Source: Klebsormidium nitens | Taxonomy: Eukaryota; Streptophyta; Klebsormidiophyceae; Klebsormidiales; Klebsormidiaceae | Reading direction: 5' to 3' | NCBI GenBank assembly: GCA_000708835.1 | Contig: DF236952.1 | Span: forward strand, 1-64,000 | DNA length: 64,000 nucleotides | Shown here: piece by piece, positions 1 through 12,490 of the stretch | How positions within the stretch are numbered: position 1 is the first letter of the stretch | How the letters are laid out: each line of letters starts with the position of its first letter | Made by a program: the position numbers and the translations under genes | Notes under the pieces: model-generated | Seen by the model: only the letters and a program-made list of their open reading frames with translations | The model's database searches: none | What the model was told of the DNA's origin: nothing

Positions 1-816
1 AAAAGTGAGATAAGATTTTGCTATTTCACGTAGCTTATTACATAGGCATCATGCTTTTTCGCTTCGACTGCATATGTTGAGCGCACCCGACACGGCACAG
101 CCTCGACTCATTACGGCACGACATGATTTCTAGTCGTAGCTAGTAGCTACAATTTTACGTACCTGGTTTAGTACTTATGTGTGCCAGCCCTCGCTAGCTC
201 TTTAAGCTTTGGCAACGTACGTGCATGATTGCAACCACAATGTATAGCCGTTACATATATGGTGTCAATTTCAAGAGAGCTGCTACATATTTCAATAAAT
301 TCGCGCGGTCATGGCGCAAACCAGGCCGCCTGCCTGCAAACCTATTTTGATCTGCAAGGTAGTTCGTCCATGCTCTAGTAGCTGAATCAGACGTTCCGTT
401 TCTGTCCTCTCAATTCCGACTACTTCTAACTATCAATAACGTATATCCTCATATAGATAAATTATACGGTCTCACGTTATATTGATACTGTCTACATCAA
501 TGAATTAGTCTACAACTAGCTTATGACTTCTACTCAAATGATTGTCTTTGAGAAGCCAAAAGCTCTGAGTGCACACACAGTTGCAATAATCTTTAAGGCT
601 TAATCAGACCGCACTTCATACAAGGACCTCTCGCAGCCTGAATCGTTGAGACGCGCCCCTGTCGCTAACGAAGTTGGTCGATCAGTGGTTAAGATCAGTG
701 GTTAAAATTCCTACCTTACATGTCGGACCAGGCTAATCTACCCGGCGTCGCTACTTAGGAGTGGCCTAGCGCATGATTGGAAGTCCCAGGCGAGGCCTTG
801 AACATTCTTGATCTCT
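1..816. other. Sequence 3' of the histidine kinase gene, no gene seen
   Basis: AT-leaning sequence downstream of the histidine kinase stop codon. I see no open frame with splice signals, no tRNA and no clear repeat. Part of it is presumably 3' UTR of the kinase gene, but no poly(A) signal could be fixed with confidence. Confidence 0.5.
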
Positions 817-3800
817 TCAGGAGGCCTCCGTTGCTGCTGCAACAGTGCCGTTGACGGGGACGTAGTGCTCCAGGATGACCTTCTCGAGGTCGGCGTGCCG
901 AACAGGCTTGCTCAAGAAACCGTCCATGCCTGCGGGCAAAGCTGGTTACGCGTTTGCAACAAGCTGCGTCCTCAACTTTGGAGAACTGGGAGGCAACCCG
1001 TCACCACTCGCGATCTTCACCGCAGTGCTTTGTGGCTTTGACCAAAATACTTCAAACAAAGCGTCATATGCATCCTGATCGACACGATACCAAGGACGAC
1101 GACGCGCCGAGCTTGCGGACAGGTCTTGGTCGACCTCCCAAAAGAACCGTCGACGGATTGTGCGTGACAGCAATCCTAAAAGACTCCAGAAGGGCAGCTG
1201 TAGCCCCGTTTGTCGGCACCTCGATGGGCATCTGTGTGACTTGAAAAAATGAAGAGAATGTCCATTGTGCTCCGCTTACCAGCTGCACGGCACTTTGCCT
1301 CGTCGTTATCCAGAACCGAGGCGGTCAGGGCGACGATAAGCTGCCGCCGCCCTTTCTCCCGCTCCCTCATTCGGATCTGTTTGGTGGCCTCGTAGCCGTC
1401 CTGTGAGAAAAATTGATCCTGTGCTTTTGGCGACCTGCCGCTGGATACTCAGTGAGAGAGTGGAAGTTTCGTTGCGAATAACGCACGTCAAGTCAATCCG
1501 CTTTATCGTTAACGAGCTCTTAGAAAAGAATCGTATGTTTCAGTAGGACCAGTCCAGCAGGCTATGATTGAGAAACAATTTGCGGTCTCGAGTGCCTGCT
1601 TCGGAGCCGCCTCCACGGGATTTCAAGCGGCGGACTGCCTCTCCGCTGCTCTGATATAGAATAACTCCGTTGCAGATGAGCACAACTTCGGACTCGAGTA
1701 CTGCGCTTCTGCGCTTCTGGACTTCTGAACGTCCTCAGTCGTCAAACACTTTGTTCAGCGGAGTTCCTTAAGCTCTCCTTATGTCCTTAGTAGCGTGCTG
1801 ATGCAAATAAATCATCCCGCAGCTTTTTGACTTTCATAAACTGAACAATCTGCATTGTAGCAGGATTCGTTTTCAGTTTCCAGGGGCCTTGTGCAGAGAG
1901 CTTACCATCTCCGGCATGTGGCAATCCATGAGGATGAGGTCGAAGTGCGTCTCTCGCGAGGCCTCCACTGCCTTACGGCCGTTGTCCACGACTTCGAAAT
2001 CGCAGCCCAGGTTGTGCAGGATCCGCGTGGCGACCAGCTGGTTCACCTTGTTATCCTGCAAGGTCGCCAAAAACTCTTGAGCGCCAACGTTTAGTATTGG
2101 CACGCATTCAGATTGGCATTGATACCAATTTGATCAGGACAACGATTCTCAACCATGCGTTGACGTTCTCGAGGCCTTCACCAAACAGCTTAGGCAAAAC
2201 CATTGACGATCGAGGGGCATTTTCTACCTTTGAAAAACCGTCGTTTCAGCCAGAAACACGTAGCACCGATCCTCAATGGCAATGTAAGCAACTTTCTTTT
2301 GTGGAATTCACATCGTGGGTTTCCGGTCCAAGGCAAAGCACAACACAGATGTAAAGGTGCCTGCACAACGAGACCCCAAGTCGCTAATTTACCTCTGCTA
2401 CGAGAACCCGCAGACCCTTGAAACTTTTCAGCTTGTGTAGCTCGATGGGAGGCGTGTGCGAGTCGTCTCCGTATTCTCGAACGCGACCGAATGCTTTGGG
2501 AGATGCCTCCGGGGTCCCGCTGCCGGGGGGGAGGACAATGCGCAGCCCCATGTCGGACGACGACTTCTGTATCAGAGCAAAGAAGAGCGGCTTCAGTATT
2601 ACCGCTTCTTGCAGTCCTTGAGTCCTGGAAACGTCACTGATTCCTCAAGGAATGGAGCCGGTCAATAGGTGCCCGGCATAAGGGCAGAACGGCAGACGTT
2701 TCACTACGTGCCGGAGTAGGTCCAAAGGCCTATGCTTGAAAGGTGCACCCGAGTTGTGATAGACGGAGATTGGTTCAAACGACGCTCGCTTGTAGTGAAA
2801 AAGCCCGCTTCGGGCCTTGGCCTCTCATGGGAGGGAGAAGCGTTGCGGAAGAGGTTGAAGCATTTTTGAATCCTGTCTCCTCCATTTCAGACGCATGGCA
2901 AATCTCCTATAGGAACCTTTCGGACCCTGGGCTCCTCTCAACTTGCAATCATGGAGCGCCCGCTCTTATTGGAGCTTCACAAACTCATCCGCCACGTCAT
3001 TCTCATAACGTCCGACCCAAAGGTCAATCTGAAGCACCAGGCAGCACCAGGAAGTGGACAAAGAGCTTCTCCTCGAGCGCAAAGGATAGCAGCAACCAGA
3101 ATCGGCCGGTGGTTTTGACGCCGTGACAAGACCGTTTACGCACCCGTCCTGGTGGCCCTGTCTCCCGGATGAGCCCCAGGCGGACCGTGAAGTAGAACGA
3201 CGTCCCGACGTCCACTTTGCTTTTGAGCCACATGTCGCCTCCCATCTGGTTCGCGAGCGATTTGGAGATGCACAAGCCGAGACCCGTGCCACCTGGAATT
3301 CGTAACCTCTTGAGACCCGAAAAATTTCAAGCATGCGCATGTGAAAGCGAGTAAGTGGGCTAATACTAATACAGAGTAACAGTAATGAAGGCTAATACTG
3401 ATATTGACTAATACTACTACAGACGAAATACTTGAAAGCTCAGCTAATAGCCCTGTGGCGAGCAGGAGCGTTGATACAGCACAACCTAAGCTTCGTCTTG
3501 TTCGACGGTCTTTTTCTTGACAGTGCACAGACCGGCTGCACGTGAAGGAGGCCGGGAAGCTGAACGGTACGAAGCTTCGATCAAGCAAAGGTGAGCTGAC
3601 CAACCTGGAACGGGTGGCGTTAGGTTGGGGGATTAGGGTGGGTACGGGTGCGGAGCGGGTGAATTTATGGGTTTAATCTTTTAGTTTCACTTTAGGAGCT
3701 CACTTTCGCTAGAGCTTACTTTTGCTACATTGGGGAGACATCTAAAGGGTGCCCCGCTCACCGTAGCGGCGTGACGTGGACGCGTCTGCTTGCATGAACG

Positions 3801-6800
3801 CCTGGAACAGCCGGCCCTGCGCCTCCTCCGGAATCCCAATCCCGGTGTCCCTCACCTCCACCAGCAGCAGCACGTTCGCCATGTCCAGCGGCAAATAGAG
3901 CGACGGGGCGCTTGTCGCCCCCGACGGGATGAAGCCAGAGTCGCCGGCAGAGTGCGTCTGCCGTCTGGATGACGGCGGTGTCAGTTTTGTGCTGTAGTGG
4001 CGCTGCAGCCGGAGGACCGCGGGGTTGGCCTGGGGAGGGCTTGTGCACCGTCGACTCGGTCTCGGCGAATCGCTGGTGAAGAGCTCCCCGGGCATGATGG
4101 CGGGCGGTTGGTCGGTGGCCAGGCTCACCAGTATGTTGATCTCGCCCCTGCACGTGGCTCCAGGCGAGACGTAAGTGGAAGGAGATTTTGGGCGGACCAA
4201 GATACATATGAATCTTTCGCGTATTAATATGATTCTGGAAACACAAGTCCGATCGGCATCGGGTTTGGGCTTGATGAAGCTGCCAGGAGTCATACTGTTG
4301 GAGGCTTCGTGTTTCTTCCGGGAAACGAGGACGCCGTATGCATGAATAACCGCTTCGACTGAATGACTCCGCTAGAATCGAAGACAGAGGACTGAGTTGA
4401 GTAGTGGATCAGAAGCACTGCAAGAGACTAGAGACTGTGTCGAGTGTTACCTCTCGGTGAACTTGAGCGAGTTGCTTGCCAGGTTGAGCAAGATCTGTCG
4501 GATGCGCATGGGGTCCCCAATGAGATTCTTTGGCACCGAATCGTCGATGGAGCACGAGATTTTGATACCCTTCCTGGTAGCATTCACCGCGAGCAGGGTC
4601 AAGGTCTGCTGGATCTCCCGGCGCAAGGAGAATCGGACGCTCTCGAGACGCATGTTTCGGCTCTCTATCTGCAGAAAGAGACCAGCGACCGGACGTAAGC
4701 GTCGCGTACAGAAATTGCGGCCATCAAGCATCCAATTCTTGGGACCCCTCATGAACAGGCCCAAAATTCACAACAGGTGCTGGAGAGCTGAAGCTGTTAC
4801 GTTGGTGACATGTTCAAGCAAGCCCTAAGTCAACCGCATCCCGCTCTCTTCGGTCGTTCCTCGTCAGATCAAACTCTAGCTGGACAAACATTGGTTGCAA
4901 GGCTGTCTTCAAAGGCTGAGATGAAGAAGCAAGGTCTTCGCTCGTGATCCTCACCTTCGAGAAGTCCAGGACATCGTTGATCAAAGCAAGGAGCGTGTCG
5001 CCGCTCGAAATGATGGTTTCAACGTAACCTCGCTGCTCGGTTGTGAGATCCGTCTGGAGAAGAAGCTCCGCGACCCCAATGACGCCTGCAGGGCGCGCCG
5101 ATGTTGCATTATACGACTTTATGTAGCTGAATGAAACGGGGATACAGGTCCCAGCATTACCCGCTGATTCAGATTTTCAGAGAAAAGGTATACAGGGCAA
5201 TGGTTTGAGGCTGCTTTAAACGACATATGAAAGATTGATAATCACGCAGCTTGTTAAGATTCTAGAGTGGTGCCGGCAAACCAGGAACTATTAATGATTC
5301 AAATTCAGACACCCCTTCACCAAGCATGGTTAGTCGCAAAAACTTTCTGCGATAGCATCAATAGTGGCAGCGGAATCCCGCATTGTTTTATCTGGCCTCA
5401 AAAAGCTCTGAATAAACTCAGTCTGGTCTGCCAGCCTAAGCGGAGTCTTCCATTTGGAACCTTTTCACAGCATGACCACTAACCGTTCATAGGCGTCCTA
5501 ATCTCGTGGCTGCAGTTAGACAGGAAGTGAGACTTGGCCTTGCTCGCATCTTCCGCCGCCTCCTTGGCAGCTCTCAAGGCGGCTTCGGACTTCTTCCGTT
5601 CCGTCAGGTCGTGCCACACCGTCATCAGCACCTGGGAGGAACAAGGCTGGTCGACCGTGGCTAGCTCTATGTTAGGTACCCTTTGACCAAGGGAAAAATT
5701 CTTCAACTTTGATAATTTGATTTGGCACCTCTGATTATTCTTATTCTTATTCTAGCGCACGACGGTCTGCAATGAGGGTATGTTTCTACATAAACAGATC
5801 TGTATACAAGCGCAGAAATTCCAGTGACCCGAAGCGAGGGGCCAGTGCCCCTGCCGCTGCTGCTTGTTGACTTCTGCGCAGATCTCTCTTAAGGTTCCAA
5901 GCCCTCAAAGCTGCCAGCCATGACGACTTAGGCCCCTTGTGTGCGAGGTGCTATTCAAATGATGCCACCGCTTCCGGTACTAGCAGGGGCGTGCAGTCAA
6001 CGACGCTCCATCGCGATCCTCCAACGAACCCGACCAAGAACTTCAGTGCACGAGCATAGCTCTCGGGGCAGCAGTGTTTCTTTTGTTGTATAACATGTAA
6101 AGCCTGTTGGCCGCTAAGAGTGGTTAGTGCAAACGCCGTCTAGATTCCTGGTCCCGGAGGCTTGTCAGTGTCGACGATCATTGTTAGAACATGTCCGTGC
6201 GAACTATGCACTAACAATGCCATTGTACCTGTACACCGCCCCATGCCTTTCATACGCGCACGGGCTTGAAGAGAAGAGTCCATTGAGCATCAGTGAGGGA
6301 TGTCCGACGTCTCTGTGTCGAAGTCATAAATGTCACCGGAGGTTGCCCCGAATCGTCCAAAAGGAGCTTTGGCTCTAAACCATTTCAGATTGAGTGCAAC
6401 AAATCAAAAGCTTTATATTCGGACTACATAATACTTGGACCTCATTAGGCGCTTCGATGTACAAGCCTGATCTCACCGTGACTCCCTCCAAGACGCAGGA
6501 AGTGATGTGCACATCGACGAGAAGCGGTGTCCCGTCGCGCTTCTGGTGGGCCCACTCAAAGTTGCAGTAGCCTTGCTCGCTCGCTATTCGAGCTTTTTCT
6601 AGACTCTGTAAACGGGCAAGGAAAACGATTTTCTTTAAGATTCCTCACTCGAGCTGAGGTCAAGGCTGCGCGATCAAGTTACCAGAAATCTCTGAGGTGT
6701 ATGAGCTTGGTGTCAAAAACAGACTTGTCATAGGCATTGTGATGTTTTGAGTTGCCGGATCCTCGGTTGCCGATCTCGAGAAGTGGCCGAGATATTTGGT

Positions 6801-9800
6801 TGACAGCCTTGAATCGCTCCAATATCACTTGAAAAGCATCTGTTGAAGTTTCGTCAAATGAGGACGTATGCGACAATCACCGACAAAACTAGAGTCAATC
6901 GACTGTCAGGGTCACTTCCAAACCAATCAAAATCAAGACGACTCACCCCCTCTGCTGATGGCCTACCATCCGCTTGAAACGGTGGATTGATGTCTCCAAG
7001 GTTCAAGGAGATGAGATCGCTCCTACTTTGAAAGCCCAAGATCGCCACAGCGGCGTCGTTGCACTCCAAAATCGTTTGTCCACGGAAAATCAGGTAAGGA
7101 TCCTGGGAGGATTTCAATTTAATGTGTTTCAAGCTAGGTGTTGCGAGGAAACGGCTTAGCGCATATCGTCTTGTTTAACGAGTTTTGCACCAAGACATCC
7201 AGCGGCAACAAACATGGATATTGTCTTTGGAACACCGAAAGAGGACCCCTTTTAACAACTGTCAGCCTCGAAAACAGCTTGCAGCTTTACTCGATCAGCT
7301 TGGCTCACAGAGCTCTCTGCGAAGTATTTCATTCCTTCAGAAATGATATTGATGACTGTTTCCGTGCCTTCCAGACAGGAAGCCGCTTTCAACGGTTCAA
7401 GTACATGTGCTTCCGTTGACTCGCGTGCTGGCATTAAAAGATAGTCTTTATGAGCATTGATGTTCAGCCACATATGAACAGCTTTCCTTTTCAAAAAAGA
7501 TATCTTTTGGGCCTGAATATCATGCGGATCTTGGACCCACCTTCGTCAACTCGAAAATCTTCTTGAACTTTTCGGTTGCTGACTGGCGTTCCGTCGCATC
7601 GTGAACAACCCAAACCTGCAATTGGAAGTGCAAACAGTAAGTCATGCTTGAGATCTGCTTGAGTTCCTGAATGATCGCTCCGGGGCAAGCGCATGTCCCA
7701 AGCAGATAGAAGAAAATTGCAAGCTCACGTTCTGCAAAGCGAAGGACATGAGAAGAAGATCAAGTCCTGAAGAAGGATTCGAGACTCAAAGGGAACAAAG
7801 CACTGATACCAATGGTTTCGATGAGATCCATTTAGTGATTGATCGTTTAACGTTTACTCAGAGTCTTTCTCAATAAGTCGTTTACAAAGTGATTGTGGCG
7901 TATGATACCAATAGGACCCCATTGAGAAGAGGAGTGTGTGATTGAAGAACATCAGCCGACTTTCTTTGAACAACGAAAGCGGACGTAACAATAGAGTGAT
8001 TGCGAAGTCAATACCTCCCCATGCGGTTGGATGCTCAACCCAAAATCGAGTAGGATCTTGTGTCCATCTCTGCAGAAGACTTCGATCACCTTGGGAGGTT
8101 CCACGACCTGCAATGGAAACATGGAGGTCGTACAATGTTACGATGAGTGCCCAAGCTTTGTCAGATGCAAAGAATGCTGTATTTCAGATTCTTTTGAGAT
8201 TTATTGGACCGGTATGTTCTGTATGGTGTACTATTGACTACAATAGGGAGCATGCTCGACATCAACACTATTGGACCAGCGATTGCTGTCTGCAGGTTGA
8301 CGTTGGATGTCAAAGCTGATCATTAATTTGCACGGAACTTTGATCGTGTAAAAACTGTCAACGCTAGACAAGATAATGCTAATAGAGACAAACTATGGGT
8401 GCAATGCATGCAGTATGCAAGACTCACGCCAAGATAGAGCTTGTGGTAATTCTCCAAGGCTTCCTCAGCCCCTTGACGATACAGCGCTTTGAAAAGAGCA
8501 GGAAGACTTCGGACGTCATCCTGGCACAATCCTAGCAGCTTCTCAACAACGGGGTTGACGTGAACGAGCGGATCCGCAGGGTTGTCGCCCCGGTAGATCT
8601 GCAAGAAATGCAGAAACCTTCATTTTAACCGCCTCTTGGAATTGTGATTTCGTCCCAGGCTACGATGCGAGCCGGCCTGCTTAAAGGGCATTTCGAAGCC
8701 TATGCTTGCAAGCCGCCACTAGGGTAGAACCAACTGATTCAGAAATTTTACAGTGTCCACTGAGCGCATGCTGAAGCTGAATGTCAAGGTGGTTCTCAAA
8801 CTTCCATTTTAGTTGAAACTCTTTGTCTATTGGAATAAACTGAGGGAGACACGATGAGAACATGAAAACTGCTAGATTGATTTTGCCGGAGGCCCCTTCC
8901 TTCAGACGTAACCAGAAAGCCAAATCAAAAAAGTATTACACGTCGAAAGCGGCTTCCAACACACGTCGCGTTAAGGTGCTGCAACTTCCGGGCGCGCTGG
9001 ACGGATTCCAATTACTCCAACTGGTCGAAGCTGCACTTCATGCTCAGATTCAGGGTCCTGACGTATAGCAGCCAGCCTTGTGAAAGATAAGCAGCTTCAT
9101 CATCTACTCACATGCACAGCACCAACTGTGAGGCCTTCCACCATGAGCCGCAACCGTTCAGCAGCTTGTGCAGTCATCTCCAAGGCGCGCTTCGCCTTGC
9201 GAATGTCCTCCACAACGAAGGTTCCGTGACTGCAAGCAATCACGAGGTCGACTCTTCGTGATCGGAAGTCAGAATGATTCCTTTAAATCATTTTCCGTTG
9301 TGATTTTTGAGCTGATTGCAGCAGCTTAACATGCTTGTGAAGAAGAGGCTGCTATAGTCTCTATGTTTCGATCATGAATGACAAAATCTTGGTTTCGATC
9401 CTTGGAGGTGCTGTAATCACTTGTTCTCAAGCTGTCAAGCTGCAGACAGAAGCTTGAAAGAGTGCCAGCTTTAACTGTTGCAAGGCATTCAGTATGCTAA
9501 GATTCAACGTGGAGTGAGCCAGGAGATCACATCGTTGAATCCCAAGCATGATAAATGAATATCGCACACGGGGTTGGAAGGCTCGAATGTCGACTTGCCC
9601 TCGCATGTCCTCGGGTGCGCACCGGACGCTTGTCAGGCGGACCCAGATGCGAGTGCCATCCTCGTGCAGGCACTGCACCTCCTGGTTGGCGCATTCCACC
9701 TTGCTGTCAATGAAGCGCTGGATGTTCTGTAGGGAAGAGGCCCTTGATTTGTAAGACTCCTCGAAATTTTAGCTCGAATATCTACTCCGATTGGACTCAT

Positions 9801-12490
9801 TTGCATGTATATGCATCTTCCGTCAACTTCATAAGACTCAAGTTCCCCCTGAGCTTCCGGGACTGATAGAAAAGGTAATCTTATGAAAAAATTCGGGCAC
9901 TTCTGACGGGGAAACTCGTATTGCGTCACATCGCTAAAACGCAAACGTTTTCTCAAAAGGCGCACCGTGAGGTACTTGGCCCGGTCTTCCGGCGCCACCA
10001 GGTCGCGGAAGCGCCACCCCGTCAGCTCGCCGGGCGTGTACCCCAGGATCCGCGCCATGGCCTTGCTGGCCTCAGCAATGACGCACGTGGACAGATCCAC
10101 CAGCGCCGTCCCCACGCCCGCGATGTCCAGCAGCGACCGGTAGCGCGCCTTGCGGTACGTCAGCGCGCGCACGACGTCCTTGAGCGCCGAGATCTCGGGC
10201 TCCATCTCAAACGGGTCGCCGCACTGCACAGTCGGAAGCCTTAGTTTATCGAAAACAAAGGCTTAATGACGGCCCTCAGGCAGCGCGAACTGACTTCTGT
10301 AGCGGCCGATGGGTCTGTTCGACTCGCCCTGGGCTGACAAGGTTTGCAGTCGGAGCGCGGAGGGGCGCCTCTGATGTTGGTGTAAGATGGGTTTGCAGTG
10401 GAACAAGCGCGATCGGACTTGGATTGTAAGGAGGCCAAAACCGTTGGCTTTACGTAAATATGGTCCTTTTTAGGACAAGTCGAACCGAATGTTTCAGAAG
10501 ATGCTCACCTCTTGTTCGTCAGGGACAATTTCTCCAGCCAAGAGTTTCTCATGACTGTACTTTTCACCCGGCAGACTTCCGCTCAGCGAAGTCTTGCGCG
10601 AGACGCTGGATCTCGGCTTCTTGAGGTAGCCCTGCAAGCAGACACTTTTGATAAATTGACAATGTAACACTTTCTGCCGGACACTTGTTCTTTCCTCTCA
10701 AGTGCTAAGCACCCTGAGAATCGAAGACTCGGAGACGTGCGCGGACTGTGGCTAGGCCGGAGCTCCTGTAATAGTATGCTCATTGTTCTGGACCAAAGTC
10801 CCGTTCATTTAGCATGCATATGGTGACAAGCAGATAAAGCACAACACAGGGAGCCCTCTGATTGATTGCGGTGATCTGGAAAGCAGAAAGAGAGGAAAAA
10901 GGAGTAAAGGAGCAAGGCTTTTTCGAGCAGCCAACCAGCCCCACAGCTCACCTCGAGCGCCTTTTTGCGCGGCACCAGGTTCGGGATGACGACCGTCGCC
11001 TTGCGCACGTCGCGCCGCAGGTCGCGCACTCTTCGGACCAGCTTCTGCAGCGCGGGCACGTGGCAAAAGCTCGCGAGCACCAGAGGAGCCCCCGGGGGGA
11101 TCCCCCGGTTCTGCCCGTCGTCTATACTCGTTGGGTCGGAACCGTGTCGCCCCGTCTCTGACCCTGACGTCACGAGCTGTAACTCGACCTGAACGCACAC
11201 GTCACTGTCGTTGAAGCTCTTGCGAGTGTCTACGCCTCCCCACACCCAAGACTGCTTCGTTCGCATTGTCACACGGCTCGCGTCTGCTGGCGGCAAATGA
11301 TTAGTATTCCTCCTCTCTACTTCGTCTACGTCCCGAGTGCCCCCTTGTGCTTGGTCGAACTCCCTCGGATTCTGCTCCCGTTCTATGGGAAGGTTGGCTA
11401 CGATCAACTTTCCGCTTCGCTGCGGCTGCCAACTGAACGACCTTAATAATGTTTCTCGTCGAGTCACTATCCGAGATGCCTTCTTCGCTCCCTCGTCTGC
11501 TTCCGTGCTCCCAATTGTCTCCCCCACGGTGGTTTCCGGGATTGCCTGTTCGCAGCTTTCTGGACGCACTTTCACGGGTCTCGTCACACCCCACGAAACC
11601 CTCCGTGATTCCTCGCTGGCACTTGTACCCCTTTGTTGCTCAGCGGAGGTCTCCGCAAAACTCCCTTGCTCTGCCGCCGTCCTACTCTGGGAGCCCAAGC
11701 CATCTTCTGCCGTTACCCCGCTGCTGTTTCGTTGCCGCAGCCCACCAGTCTCGCTGAGACTGCTCCGAGAGGTCGTTTCTGAGCATCTGCTCTGCTTGCG
11801 CAGTGCGGAGGGGAATGCGGCCAGGCTCCGCTTATGGGCCTTGAGCTGCTTCACATACTGACGGAACTGGGGCGCGGTCAATGAGGGCAGCAGGTCAAAC
11901 AGGGTGACGTCCTGCTGCAAGGACACATGACGTGAGAATCTTCAAGCAATTTTGCGTGAACTTTGGCGGAACTTCCACACAACCTAGAGATTGAGCCTCC
12001 TTGTCTCAGAACCACTAGTGTAGACCGTGATCATGTTCTGTTTGGACAAGTTGACTGTGAGGGTTGAGTCTACTATCTAACAAGGTGCTCACACAAGGAA
12101 ATAGTTTGCGAGCAGCCGAAGCGCGGGTACTCAGTTGGGCACAAGAGATCTCAACCCTGCCGCCAACATCCGGGCACTGGCCAATATGATTGATGTTTCT
12201 TCCAAAGAGCTGTCTTAGAAGGTTGTGATTGGTGTATGCTCATGACCATTCAAAGCAAGCCGATTGTAATGATTGGTAAAGTGCCTGATCTGGTCAAATG
12301 TAATCAGGGGAAATCTGTGAGCACTATATAGTGAAGGAACAGGATTGCCAGAACCATCCACCTGTGGTACTCCGCCTTCCGCCTCCAAACCGGCAGCCCC
12401 CAGCAGGCCCCTGCTCACTGTAATGAGCCTGCCAGTCTCGCCGTCAAAGAGCCCCTGAAGCGCCCAGGATTGCTGGACGGAGACCTCCAT
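817..12490 (-). CDS. Soluble hybrid histidine kinase with three PAS domains and one receiver (PHK-like)
   Basis: Predicted two-component phosphorelay sensor of about 1310 residues. Exons (minus strand, 5' to 3'): 12490-12362, 11914-10952, 10631-10509, 10223-9966, 9726-9599, 9229-9112, 8598-8428, 8107-8015, 7615-7541, 7102-6947, 6605-6477, 5631-5484, 5085-4955, 4668-4451, 4147-3762, 3292-3144, 2566-2393, 2055-1906, 1400-1280, 929-817. All phases join. An in-frame TAG lies directly before the ATG. Residues 44-364 are Ser/Arg/Glu-rich and look disordered. PAS-like segments lie near 436-530, 555-660 and 687-780. The H-box [10 protein letters not shown] puts the phosphorylated His at about 823. 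The N-box, DTGIGIP and GTGLGL ATP-binding motifs follow. A C-terminal receiver has phospho-Asp about 1227 (MDCHMPEM) and Lys about 1281 (SKPV). There is no signal peptide, membrane segment, CHASE or LOV cysteine motif, so it should be cytosolic. The layout resembles the bryophyte PAS-histidine kinases (PHK1/2); that assignment is inference. The intron after the 9599 exon end uses a GC donor. Confidence 0.93.
3605..3705 (+). repeat. Dispersed intronic repeat, copy 1
   Basis: A G-rich segment with gattagggtgggtacgggtg, then gcggagcgggtgaattta, and a T-rich tail. It lies in the histidine kinase intron between the exons ending at 3762 and starting at 3292. A partly matching copy occurs in opposite orientation at about 18250-18360 in an NPH3 intron. 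No terminal repeats or coding capacity are seen. Confidence 0.4.

Noticed and set aside
10805-10951. Continuation of the large kinase exon past 10952 in the same frame
   Set aside because: A strong GAG/GTGAGC donor at 10952 and an in-phase exon at 10631-10509 fit the protein better; the continuation ends without joining any kinase domain.
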